Assembly: GCA_964487745.1 (NCBI GenBank)
Contig: CAZASG010000009.1
Coordinates: forward strand, 1 to 64,000
Source: Desulfolinea sp964487745
Lineage (GTDB): Bacteria > Chloroflexota > Anaerolineae > Anaerolineales > Villigracilaceae
Direction of reading: 5' to 3'
DNA length: 64,000 nt
Shown: piece after piece, positions 8,224-15,607 of the stretch
How the letters are laid out: each line of letters starts with the position of its first letter
Position numbering within the stretch: the stretch's first letter is position 1
Notes under the pieces: generated by a model
Told to the model about the DNA's origin: nothing
Seen by the model: the letters and a program-made list of their open reading frames with translations, nothing else
Databases searched by the model: none
Translations under genes and position numbers: made by a program

Positions 8224-9903
8224 TCATTCATCCGGTGTAGGCGTCTCATCCGGTGTAGGCGTCTCATCCGGTGTAGGCGTCTCATCCGGTGTAGGCGTCT
8301 CGTCCGGTGTAGGCGTCTCGTCCGGTGTAGGCGTCTCGTCCGGAGCAGGCGCTCCATCCTCTGTTGGGACATCTTCAGAAGTTGGAGTCTCTTCAGTGAC
8401 AGGTTCCTCATCTGGGTCAGGCTCAATCTCGGGGAAGAAGAAATCCGTGAAAGCAGTTGGTCCGTAGGGGCATAGGTCTGGCCCAAGGCAATTATCTCCT
8501 CCGGGGAGCCACTCGAGGTAATTTGTTATTGTTGCGGTAACTGTATTGTGGAATTGGACAACTTCTGTTTCTGGCAAGTCAAAAGTGAATATGTAGGGAT
8601 AGCAGAATGTTTCCCCGGCTTCTAAAATGGGCTTGCTCTCTGTGCCAAGTTGAATCTCGAAATGATTTGTAAAGGGGGCACCTTCTTCTGTCCCCGTCTT
8701 TATTTGCACAACATCATTGAGTACGAGGTTTTCTGTGGGCAATTCTCCTTCGTTCTTTACGCAAATTTCACCTTGAACTCCATATAAGAATTCGTCTGCT
8801 TCGCCGTTTTCAATAAATCCAACAGCGCTCTTGCTAACAGAAAGCGTCGTTCCTGCGGGGGGCTCTGGTGTCTCTATGGGCGGTGGAGGAGGTGCGGGGA
8901 ATTCGAGACTGCTGATGAGGGTAGGCCCAAAAGGACAAATTTCTAACTCTGGGCAGTTCTCGCTTCCTCCCAGCCAATTGACGTGGTTGTTAATGGTTAC
9001 TGTAGTTAGCAGTTGAGGTTCTTTTATGGTCTCGTCTGGGTCGGGGAAAGATAAATCATAGCCGAAGCAATGTGTTTCACCAGAAGCAAGCTCAATGTCA
9101 GAGTAAGTCCGGCTTACTTTGTTTTCATAAACATCTTTAACTTTGTTTTGAAATGTCGCTTGAATACGCAATCCTTTTGTCGGATAATTTCCTGTGTTTG
9201 TTACACAGATCTCTCCTTCAGTTCCATAAAAAGCTTCTTCCTCTATGGTTTCTATAGCGGTGGCCCAAACAGCTTGTGTTGCGATAAGTTCAGTCGCTAT
9301 AATGGGCGGTTCTGGGATTTCAAAACTGGTTTTGGGGGTTGGTCCAAAGGGGCAGGGCTCAGGTCCTTCGCAGTGATTTCCGCCTGGTAGCCATCCTGAG
9401 TGGTTTGTGATCGTTACATTAGCTGTATTGCGGAAGCCAGCCTTTTCATCATCAGGCAGTCCAAACGTGATTTCATAGGGGTAGCAATATGTCTCTTGGG
9501 GGGCAAGATTTGGTTTCTCGCTCAGATCAATTATTTCTGTGTAGTAATCTTCAAAGCCGCCAGGTCCTGTTTTTGCCTGAACAATATCTGTGATGGCCAG
9601 CCCTTCTGTAGCGCGTTCGCCACCATTAGTAACACAGATTTCTCCACGGACACCATAGATAATTTCCCCATCGACTTCTTCGGCAAAACCCTCCGCTGTT
9701 TTTTCAGCCGTGAGTGTTGTACCAGCCTGATTGGGAGGTGGAGTTTTCCAGGTGCCTATTTGAATTAGGCCACCTAAGGTAAGTCCCTCTGCCCAAAGAG
9801 TGTTTCCAAGCGGCATAAATGCAAATAATATCAGCATTGCCGATGAAAGAAAGATAAATAAAGTACGTGATTGGTACTTGGCTTGCTTAGCTTGAATACT
9901 CAT
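8224..9903 (-). CDS. Exported three-repeat protein with PTPDE tail, likely SipW-type substrate
   Basis: A 559-aa protein, last gene of the SipW-like locus. The N-terminus has basic residues, one hydrophobic segment (about residues 14-33) and then LWAEGLTLGGLIQIG, matching LWSExLxIDGxVxTGEVD in the two other exported proteins of the locus (11317-11988 and 12066-12695). Three repeats of about 135 aa follow (roughly 61-195, 197-340 and 350-495). Each has EICV, a CYPY or CFGY strand, a CxGP or CPEL turn and CPxGPT, so about four conserved cysteines per repeat suggest disulfides outside the cell. The last 60 residues are acidic and end in seven copies of a six-residue Pro-Thr-Pro-Asp-Glu-Thr unit, stopping inside the repeat with no LPxTG anchor. 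AAGGG precedes the ATG. Confidence 0.7.
   Translation of the reverse strand: MSIQAKQAKYQSRTLFIFLSSAMLILFAFMPLGNTLWAEGLTLGGLIQIGTWKTPPPNQAGTTLTAEKTAEGFAEEVDGEIIYGVRGEICVTNGGERATEGLAITDIVQAKTGPGGFEDYYTEIIDLSEKPNLAPQETYCYPYEITFGLPDDEKAGFRNTANVTITNHSGWLPGGNHCEGPEPCPFGPTPKTSFEIPEPPIIATELIATQAVWATAIETIEEEAFYGTEGEICVTNTGNYPTKGLRIQATFQNKVKDVYENKVSRTYSDIELASGETHCFGYDLSFPDPDETIKEPQLLTTVTINNHVNWLGGSENCPELEICPFGPTLISSLEFPAPPPPPIETPEPPAGTTLSVSKSAVGFIENGEADEFLYGVQGEICVKNEGELPTENLVLNDVVQIKTGTEEGAPFTNHFEIQLGTESKPILEAGETFCYPYIFTFDLPETEVVQFHNTVTATITNYLEWLPGGDNCLGPDLCPYGPTAFTDFFFPEIEPDPDEEPVTEETPTSEDVPTEDGAPAPDETPTPDETPTPDETPTPDETPTPDETPTPDETPTPDE
8231..8350 (-). repeat. 18-base tandem repeat encoding the Pro-Thr-Asp-Glu tail
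   Basis: Units begin at 8231, 8249, 8267, 8285, 8303, 8321 and 8339, period exactly 18. The first six are TCCGGTGTAGGCGTCTCA or the same with a final G; the seventh diverges. Being a multiple of three, copy-number change would lengthen or shorten the tail without a frameshift. Confidence 0.95.
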
Positions 9904-9921
9904 ATGAGCACCCTTCTAAAT

Positions 9922-11202
9922 TCATGGCATCGGGACTTGGTCGTATCCTAATGCTCTTCGAACACCAATGGCTACCCAGCCGATTTTGGGAACATTTGCG
10001 ATCATTTTGCCTTCGATCTGTGTCTCACTGACGGGATCATCTATGGTGTTGAGACCGTCGCCTTGTGTGATAAATTCGAGCTCCCCGGCTTTAGGGTGGA
10101 TCTCGATAACGCGATGTAAAATATGTACGTTTGAACCTTTAAAAAGGATCACGTCTCCAACCTCGATCTCGCGAGGCGAAACAGCTTCAATGATCACTAC
10201 GTCTCCGGCTTTTAGGGTGGGGCGCATACTGATCCCGCTTACCAAGTATGGACGAATTCCAAAGAGACCCATATTGAACCAGATCAAGGCAACACCTAGT
10301 GCTGCAACACCTACCCAAAGATAGGATGGACGTTTCTCTTCTTGGTCTTTGATATCGGATGGCGCTTTTTCCTTATTATCTCGTTGAATTACTAATTGAT
10401 TCACAACTAGTAAAAGCATCATGGGGGTTAAAGTTTCCAAAAAGGCAATTACCATCCAGGAGAGCTTTGGGAGAATGGGGGAGAGCCATTCAAATAGAGT
10501 AATGATTATTCCATATGAAATTGCAGCAATGGGTCCGCCGATCCAGGCAAGATAGGTTGCAAGTATGCTTTTTGAGAAATTGGGCATGACAACTTGCCCA
10601 AGTGCAACAAAAGCCGTCTCAGGGGTACTCAATTTTGAATAAAATCCGATAGGAATAACCATGATTGTATAGGCAATAGCGATCAATAAAAACACAAGCA
10701 AAGGCTTTTTGCTTGTGCCGCGCGTAAGTAGGTAAGCCCGTGAGAATTCGAGTCCTGCTAAGTAGGTGATTACAAAAAGCGCATTCCCTAAAATATATGG
10801 GAATTTGTGCGTATAGGGAGATTTGCCAAACGTAAAAAGTAACCCTGATGCTAGTGAAATTAGTACATGAGCAACGCCAGTGCCAATAGCTAGGAAGATG
10901 AGATATTTGCTGAGTTTTGGCTTTTCTTCCAATCCATATTTCCATCCCCACCAAGCGACCAGGCTAACACCAATCCATAGGAGCGGCAAGAGTAAATAGA
11001 AACGGATATTGGGATCGATGCCATATAGTATCGAACTGTTATTTAAATAAAACATGATCCCCAACAGAACGATCAATGCTATCCATGCTCGGGACGCGTA
11101 CTTTTTTGTTAATATGTGAAAGCGTTCTTGCCCCCTCATCTTCAGATTATGGAAGAGAGCTTTGTTTTGTTTTTTTGTGGAAGAATTTTTAGAATCTTTC
11201 AT
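9922..11202 (-). CDS. SipW-like signal peptidase I (S26B) with long membrane N-terminus
   Basis: A 426-aa protein. Roughly residues 30-290 hold about eight hydrophobic segments; the C-terminal part is an S26 peptidase. SGISMRPTLKAGDVVIIEAV carries the nucleophilic Ser, and GDVILFKGSNVHILHRVIEI carries His where the bacterial type I enzyme has Lys; GDGLNTIDDPV is the box III-like region. Ser/His enzymes of this S26B type are the archaeal/ER and Bacillus SipW forms. SipW processes matrix proteins such as TasA. Here it lies among three exported proteins with a shared signal-peptide motif, which suggests a dedicated peptidase. The extended multi-span N-terminus is unusual for SipW. A 114-base gap with a hairpin separates it from the upstream substrate gene. 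Confidence 0.85.
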   Translation of the reverse strand: MKDSKNSSTKKQNKALFHNLKMRGQERFHILTKKYASRAWIALIVLLGIMFYLNNSSILYGIDPNIRFYLLLPLLWIGVSLVAWWGWKYGLEEKPKLSKYLIFLAIGTGVAHVLISLASGLLFTFGKSPYTHKFPYILGNALFVITYLAGLEFSRAYLLTRGTSKKPLLVFLLIAIAYTIMVIPIGFYSKLSTPETAFVALGQVVMPNFSKSILATYLAWIGGPIAAISYGIIITLFEWLSPILPKLSWMVIAFLETLTPMMLLLVVNQLVIQRDNKEKAPSDIKDQEEKRPSYLWVGVAALGVALIWFNMGLFGIRPYLVSGISMRPTLKAGDVVIIEAVSPREIEVGDVILFKGSNVHILHRVIEIHPKAGELEFITQGDGLNTIDDPVSETQIEGKMIANVPKIGWVAIGVRRALGYDQVPMP

Positions 11203-11257
11203 TAGCTTTCCCTGTTTTGTTTTCCGTCTCTCATGTTTTATATGATGGTGCTAACGT

Positions 11258-11281
11258 GCAGAGGAGCCCCCTCTCCTCTGC
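11258..11281 (-). other. Hairpin between substrate gene and signal peptidase gene
   Basis: Nine-base perfect arms (GCAGAGGAG at 11258-11266 and complement at 11273-11281) with a six-base loop. No U-tract follows on the minus strand. It may set the amount of signal peptidase mRNA relative to the upstream genes. Confidence 0.5.
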
Positions 11282-11316
11282 GAGAAATCAGCTACGCCCC
11301 CAACTGACTTATTTAT

Positions 11317-11988
11317 TTAATTTTGTGGTGCTGCTGCTAAACATTCATCCAGCGTTGGGTTTTCATTCCACTGGGCCAGACAAGCCACAACGTCGAAGCT
11401 ATAAGTGTAGTTCTCTTCTGCGGGTTGTTCTACGTGGAATTGCATGCTAAATGAGTTTTCGCAATAGTACCCGAATGGTGCCGGGCAGGGCTCCAGTTGT
11501 GCGCCAGTGGAGGGTCCCGCCCAGTGTCTGACCCAAATCTCGCCATCATCCGCGCCATTAGCGCTAGAAAGCGTGAAGTTCTCAGGCTGAATTGCGTAAC
11601 CGGTAATATGAACCGGCACAGTACCTGTGTTGGCAAAATGAACTTCACAATTACCCCAATATGAGGGGTAACCATTTTCTATTGTAAGGTGCATAATGCG
11701 AGGGTCATCCTGATCAATAACACAAGATGTTCTCCCGACGTTTTTCGCTTCGTAAGTTGATGGATAGTCGTAGGGCCATGGCAATCCATAATCAGTTAGT
11801 TTGGGATCAGGACCATCTGGTGTATCTGTGCAAATACACGAGGTCCAACTTCCATCGACCTCCCCTGTAACAACTAAGCCATCTATAATCAGTGTTTCTG
11901 ACCAAAGGCCATAGGCTACCCCTATTGATCCTGCGAGTAGGATCATTCCAATTGCCAGCATGACCAGAGGTATTCCGCGGCGTTTCAT
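11317..11988 (-). CDS. Camelysin/TasA-like exported protein (SipW-type substrate)
   Basis: A 223-aa protein. The ATG at 11986-11988 is chosen over an upstream in-frame ATG (12036) because AAGGAGGTCATA, a near-perfect ribosome site, immediately precedes it. It begins MKRRGIPLVMLAIGMILLAG and then GVAYGLWSETLIIDGLVVTG, the arrangement of SipW-dependent signal peptides (short basic start, hydrophobic core, LWSExL near the cleavage region). The mature part is about 190 aa, with several Cys and aromatic residues, a beta-rich sandwich type, and a KNVGRTSC..NTGTVPVHITGYA strand pattern seen also in the 12066-12695 protein. Probable extracellular fibre or matrix subunit by analogy; no catalytic motif. 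It follows the 12066-12695 gene by 77 bases, which contain a hairpin. Confidence 0.75.
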   Translation of the reverse strand: MKRRGIPLVMLAIGMILLAGSIGVAYGLWSETLIIDGLVVTGEVDGSWTSCICTDTPDGPDPKLTDYGLPWPYDYPSTYEAKNVGRTSCVIDQDDPRIMHLTIENGYPSYWGNCEVHFANTGTVPVHITGYAIQPENFTLSSANGADDGEIWVRHWAGPSTGAQLEPCPAPFGYYCENSFSMQFHVEQPAEENYTYSFDVVACLAQWNENPTLDECLAAAPQN

Positions 11989-12017
11989 TATGACCTCCTT
12001 GTTAAGAGTTGCGAGCG

Positions 12018-12041
12018 GAGGTGTGTCTTGAGACACACCTC
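12018..12041 (-). other. Intercistronic hairpin between two substrate genes
   Basis: Arms GAGGTGTGTC (12018-12027) and complement (12032-12041) around TTGA. It lies between two exported-protein genes and lacks a U-tract, so it is more likely an mRNA processing or stability element than a full terminator. Confidence 0.5.
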
Positions 12042-12065
12042 TTTGCTAACACCTCTTTCTGGCTG

Positions 12066-12695
12066 CTACTGTAAGAAGCCAGCAGGAGCTTCAAACCCCT
12101 CCGGCAAAGAGCAGTCCAGAGCTGCAGACCCTGCTACAGGAGCTTCGTTCCACTGCAATGCATCGACGTCAAGATGGAAGCCATATTGACCAAGTTCCTC
12201 AACACCATCATAGTTGTCAAATTCGATCCAGATATAGCCCCAAACAGCTTCTCCAGGGTGCAGTTGATGCCAGTTCGCGTAGCAGACATGCACGTCTACC
12301 CATTCGGGAGTTTCCCCGTAAGGGTGAGTCACATGGACGGGGACAGTGCCTAAGTTATGAATGTCGAAGGAGATCAGACAAACATATCCGGGGTAAGCGC
12401 CTTCAACATAGATCTCAATGCCTTCCAGACCATCGCTGCCGGGATCAAAGTCCCAAGCTCTGGCATAGCATTCTGCATATGGATCCTTTACGCGGGGCTC
12501 CATCATATATCGCCCATTAACATTGACATATTCATAAGGATAAGGTCCAGAAAACGCCACATCAACTTCACCGGTGTAAACGGTGCCATCGATGACCAGC
12601 GATTCTGACCAGAGGCCATAGGCAACACCAGCGGTTGCCAAAACCAAAAGCATAATAATTGTGATCGTGATCACGGGTAATGATTTGCGAGCCAT
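12066..12695 (-). CDS. Camelysin/TasA-like exported protein (SipW-type substrate)
   Basis: A 209-aa protein, first gene of the SipW-like locus. It begins MARKSLPVITITIIMLLVLA, then GVAYGLWSESLVIDGTVYTG and EVDVAF, closely matching the 11317-11988 protein and the N-terminal pattern of Bacillus camelysin/TasA. The mature domain contains LGTVPVHVTHPYGE, parallel to NTGTVPVHITGYA in its neighbour, and four to five Cys. It is predicted to be exported and cut by the signal peptidase at 9922-11202. TTAGGAGA lies 5 bases before the ATG. The 364-base region upstream, between it and the response regulator, carries the motif shared with the regulator's own upstream region. Confidence 0.75.
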   Translation of the reverse strand: MARKSLPVITITIIMLLVLATAGVAYGLWSESLVIDGTVYTGEVDVAFSGPYPYEYVNVNGRYMMEPRVKDPYAECYARAWDFDPGSDGLEGIEIYVEGAYPGYVCLISFDIHNLGTVPVHVTHPYGETPEWVDVHVCYANWHQLHPGEAVWGYIWIEFDNYDGVEELGQYGFHLDVDALQWNEAPVAGSAALDCSLPEGFEAPAGFLQ

Positions 12696-12800
12696 TACAT
12701 TCTCCTAATAGTAGTTTTGTTTGACATTTGAAAAGCAACAAAAAAATGTACTATTTTGCCCGAATACCACCTCCTTGTTTTGGGCAGAGGGTCTCGCATT

Positions 12801-12825
12801 GCACAGAGACGCTGACCATGCCCCT
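12801..12825. promoter_or_regulatory. Two-part motif, copy 1 (upstream of exported-protein operon)
   Basis: GCACAGAGACGCTGA at 12801-12815, four bases, then GCCCCT at 12820-12825. The same arrangement (14 of 15 and 6 of 6 bases, spacer 6) occurs at 13846-13872 upstream of the response regulator. It lies about 105-130 bases before the start of the first exported-protein gene. It may be a DNA operator or an RNA element. Confidence 0.5.
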
Positions 12826-12894
12826 ATTTTTTCTGGATGCCAACCAGAACAGACATCACCACTATAGCAAGAAATTTATTAGGCGTTTCTTTGA

Positions 12895-12914
12895 AATTCT
12901 TAAGAATTCTTAAT
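12895..12914. promoter_or_regulatory. 10-base direct repeat, possible response-regulator site
   Basis: AATTCTTAAG followed immediately by AATTCTTAAT. Tandem sites with a one-helical-turn period are typical of OmpR/PhoB-family binding boxes, and an orphan OmpR-family regulator is encoded just upstream (13060-13779). The link is inference. Confidence 0.35.
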
Positions 12915-13059
12915 GCATTTTGCCCTTTGCGGGCTATTATCTGTTGGTTTTCCCCAAGAAAATGCTGTTTTTGTTGCTTTCACTTCATAAGTGAAATTTA
13001 ATCTTTTTCTACAGAAAAATTAATTTTTTAGCGGTAGCAAGCCAAATGCGGGTACGTTT

Positions 13060-13779
13060 TCAGAGCGATTCAGTCTCTCTTGGCGCGAACCAATACCCCT
13101 TTCCCCACTGTGTACGAATATATTGATGATCATCCTTATTGGTATCGAGTTTTTTGCGAAGATAGGCGATATAAGTTTGCACAAGTGAGGGTGCATTCCC
13201 ATAAGTATCTCCCCATACAAAACGGACAATTTCTCGATAGGGAACAACTTGTCCGCTATGAGCAACCAGGCAGGCGAAGATGTTGAATTCAGTTGTTGTT
13301 AACTCTAAAAGATCACCAGCGAGGAAAACCTTCTGTGTCTCAAGATTTACATCTAAAATAGTATCGCTATATTTTTTAATGAGTATGTTTTCATAACCAT
13401 TACGACGCAGCAAAGCACGGATGCGGGCTTTTAGTTCGTTTTGTGAAAAAGGCTTTGTAACATAATCATCTGCCCCTTCTTGAAAACCACGTACGATATC
13501 ATCATTTTGTGTTCGTGCAGTAAGTAACAATATGGGAATATTGGTCATCTCGCGCAAGCGAGAACAGGTTTCATAGCCATCCATCTGCGGCATCATTAGA
13601 TCCAGGACAACAAGATGGGGGCGAATCTCAAAAGCGGCTTTTATCCCCTCCGTTCCATCGTGCGCAAGGTAGATTGCATAGCCCTCTTTTTCGAGTGATA
13701 ATTTCAACAATTTTGTTAGGTCGGTGTCGTCGTCGATGATGAGTATCTTTTTCTTTATAAAATATTGCTCAAGAGGCAT
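13060..13779 (-). CDS. OmpR/PhoB-family response regulator (orphan)
   Basis: A 239-aa protein. The ATG at 13777-13779 is preferred over an upstream GTG (13788) because AGGTGG lies 5 bases before it. The receiver domain (about residues 8-125) has ILIIDDD, the phosphoacceptor in VVLDLMMPQMDG, LLLTAR and the VTKPF lysine. The C-terminal winged helix (about 140-235) has LTTTEFNIFACLVAH, a recognition helix near SLVQTYIAYLRKKLD and the RTQWGKGYWF wing. Such regulators bind direct repeats as dimers once phosphorylated. No histidine kinase gene is beside it. The following genes on the same strand are the SipW-locus proteins, after a 364-base gap, which makes them candidate targets. Confidence 0.9.
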   Translation of the reverse strand: MPLEQYFIKKKILIIDDDTDLTKLLKLSLEKEGYAIYLAHDGTEGIKAAFEIRPHLVVLDLMMPQMDGYETCSRLREMTNIPILLLTARTQNDDIVRGFQEGADDYVTKPFSQNELKARIRALLRRNGYENILIKKYSDTILDVNLETQKVFLAGDLLELTTTEFNIFACLVAHSGQVVPYREIVRFVWGDTYGNAPSLVQTYIAYLRKKLDTNKDDHQYIRTQWGKGYWFAPRETESL

Positions 13780-13833
13780 TTTTTCCACCTAAGACTTTAC
13801 GCAATTGAAAGCCCCGAAATCAGCAAAGTTTTG

Positions 13834-13908
13834 TATAATGGAAGGGCACAGAGGCGCTGATAAGCAGCCCCTGTTTCCCGGTCGATTGCCGTCGGCCGGG
13901 ATTTTTTT
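13834..13908 (+). ncRNA. Possible short plus-strand RNA with promoter element and terminator
   Basis: A TATAAT hexamer at 13834-13839 would place the start near 13846. From there a weak hairpin (about 13850-13873) is followed by a strong GC hairpin 13877-13900 (CCCGGTCGAT / GTCGGCCGGG) and T7 at 13902-13908, an intrinsic terminator. The unit would be about 60 nt. No good -35 box is seen at 17 bases, and no gene follows on this strand, since the neighbours read on the minus strand. Its 5' part is the second copy of the two-part motif. It could instead be an upstream DNA element of the response regulator gene. Confidence 0.4.
13846..13872. promoter_or_regulatory. Two-part motif, copy 2 (upstream of response regulator)
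   Basis: GCACAGAGGCGCTGA at 13846-13860, six bases, then GCCCCT at 13867-13872. It differs from the 12801-12825 copy at one base and in spacer length. It sits 67-93 bases before the regulator's ATG. A copy ahead of both the regulator and its neighbouring operon suggests autoregulation. Confidence 0.5.
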
Positions 13909-13951
13909 ATAAAAAGAAAAGAATCGCTAACAATAAATTAGTGAAGATACC

Positions 13952-14007
13952 AATAAAACAAAACCCCGCTTATAGGTTTCTCAACCTACTAAAACTATAG
14001 CATAAGC
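13952..14007 (-). terminator. Terminator after murJ
   Basis: On the minus strand, GCTTAT/ATAAGC (14007-14002 with 13973-13968) encloses AGGTT/AACCT (13987-13983 with 13978-13974), and a T-rich stretch ending near 13952 follows GGGG. It starts 32 bases after the murJ stop. Confidence 0.6.
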
Positions 14008-14038
14008 AATAGCTAAAAACAATCACTACCTGTTGGTT

Positions 14039-15607
14039 TTAGCTTCGAAAGAGGCGGGATATTTTCTGGAGTTCTGGAACTCTTAGAATCCATATGCCAG
14101 CGAGATAGACAAGTCCCCCAAGTACGATGCCACCCAGAGCGGATAGCCACGGTGCGCTCGTAATTTGGGCTTGATTCCACCAAAAGAGTGTGATGCCCAT
14201 CCCCAACGTAGCGAGGGTTGCCTGCCCGAAGCCACGTGCGATTGCCTTGCCCTCAATGCCGCCCAAGCGTTTGCGCATTAGTATCATCAGCAATACCATC
14301 TCCAGCGCAGTAGCCAGAGAATTGGCGAGCGCCAGCCCACCATGCGGCATCCAGCCGATGCGTTCGAAAAGTGCCGCAAAGGCAATGCTGAAAACGACGT
14401 TCAAAGTCATTGCTCCGATCCCGACGATAACGGGGGTCTTTGTATCGTGCAGGGCGTAAAAAGCGCGGGCCAGGATTTCCATCACCGCGTGCCCGACCAA
14501 GCCGACTGTGTACCAGAGCAATGCCCACGCCACTAACTCTGTCGAGCGGGCATTCCATTCGCCGCGCTCATAAAGCATAGTGATGAGCGGTACGCGCAAA
14601 AGGATCAGCCCCACTGCGGCGGGAATTGAGAGCAGTAGCACCCCGCGAATAGTCGCCGCGAGAGAGTTGCGGACTTCGTCGAGTTTACCGAGGGCATATT
14701 GTGCTGAGAAAGTTGGCATGGCTGCCGTTGCGATGGATTGCGCGATAGCGACTTGTGCCATTAGCATCAGCGCAAAACCATACTCGATGCCAACAACGGA
14801 GCCGGATGCCATTCGTGATGCCAGCCAGGTGTTGACCCAAAAATTAAGTTGCACTACCGCGACACCGAGAAGACGTGGTCCCATCAGGCGTATAACTTCG
14901 CCTACATTGGAATCACCCAGTCCAAGGGTAAGGGCATAATTTCCACGCTGCTTGAATAATAGGGGGAGTTGTAATACCAAATGAAAAAACGCCCCGATCA
15001 CCACGCCCCATGCGAGACCATAGATTCCCATATTGGGGGCTAGTACGAGCACGCCGAAGACCATCCCTAACTGATACATGGAGGGCGTCAACGCCGGGAT
15101 GAGGAAATGTTGGTGTGAGTTCAGGATGCCCATTACCAGCCCGCTCAGGCCGAAAAGGATCGCCGAGAAGAGCTGGATGCGGAGCAATATTATGGTAAGA
15201 GCAAATTGTTCGGGGTTGGCAGAAAAACCGGGCGCGAGTGCGTGACGTACAATTTGGGGCGCAAAAATTGCGGCCAGCGCGGCGAGCAAGCTCAAAATAA
15301 GGGCGACCCAGTTGGCGACCGCGCTGGCTAATTTCCATGCAGAACCCTTTTCATCTTTTGCTAATAATCCCGTAAAAGTGGGGATAAAAGCCGATCCCAG
15401 CGCGCCACCTGCAACGAGATTGAAAAGGGTCTCTGAAACGCGATTTGCGGCGATAAAAGCGTCTAATTCTGCGCCTGCGCCAAAAGCCTGTGCAACGAGG
15501 ATGCGTCGCAAAAGCCCGACCACTTGCCCAAAGGCAAAGGCAAGCATGACAGTGCCTGCAGCGCGTGCGATCTGGCGATTGGCGTTATTCGATTTATCGG
15601 AGGTCAT
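14039..15607 (-). CDS. murJ: Lipid II flippase MurJ (MviN)
   Basis: A 522-aa polytopic protein with about fourteen hydrophobic segments. The MviN/MurJ signatures are clear near the start: AFAFGQVVGLLRRILVAQAFG, LDAFIAANRVSETLFNLVAG and GALGSAFIPTFTGLL. The family moves lipid-linked peptidoglycan precursor across the membrane. The ATG at 15607 overlaps the end of the upstream FkbM gene (15594-15596 stop) by 14 bases, so translation is probably coupled. It is separated from the response regulator gene downstream by a terminator. Length and residues look intact. Confidence 0.92.
   Translation of the reverse strand: MTSDKSNNANRQIARAAGTVMLAFAFGQVVGLLRRILVAQAFGAGAELDAFIAANRVSETLFNLVAGGALGSAFIPTFTGLLAKDEKGSAWKLASAVANWVALILSLLAALAAIFAPQIVRHALAPGFSANPEQFALTIILLRIQLFSAILFGLSGLVMGILNSHQHFLIPALTPSMYQLGMVFGVLVLAPNMGIYGLAWGVVIGAFFHLVLQLPLLFKQRGNYALTLGLGDSNVGEVIRLMGPRLLGVAVVQLNFWVNTWLASRMASGSVVGIEYGFALMLMAQVAIAQSIATAAMPTFSAQYALGKLDEVRNSLAATIRGVLLLSIPAAVGLILLRVPLITMLYERGEWNARSTELVAWALLWYTVGLVGHAVMEILARAFYALHDTKTPVIVGIGAMTLNVVFSIAFAALFERIGWMPHGGLALANSLATALEMVLLMILMRKRLGGIEGKAIARGFGQATLATLGMGITLFWWNQAQITSAPWLSALGGIVLGGLVYLAGIWILRVPELQKISRLFRS

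Larger units (their letters stand above)
12696..13059. promoter_or_regulatory. 364-base regulatory gap upstream of the SipW-locus operon
   Basis: No convincing gene lies here. It holds, in order, an A/T-rich leader, a hairpin with GGGCA/TGCCC and GTCTC/GAGAC stems (12782-12823) followed by T6 on the plus strand, the two-part motif at 12801-12825, a 10-base direct repeat AATTCTTAAG/AATTCTTAAT at 12895-12914, and an inverted repeat TTTCACTT-CAT-AAGTGAAA at 12978-12996. The genes on both sides read on the minus strand, so this is both the 3' flank of the response regulator and the promoter region of the exported-protein operon. Confidence 0.55.

Noticed and set aside
8231..8350. CRISPR array
   Set aside because: Units are contiguous 18-base coding repeats without unique spacers, and no cas gene is near.
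8194..8475. Open frames of 80-143 aa on both strands across the 18-base repeat
   Set aside because: They are frame shadows of the PTPDE repeat; composition is purely periodic, and the minus-strand surface protein explains them.
12728..12913. A 61-aa plus-strand frame in the regulatory gap
   Set aside because: No ribosome site, no recognisable domain, and it would run through the two-part motif and hairpin.
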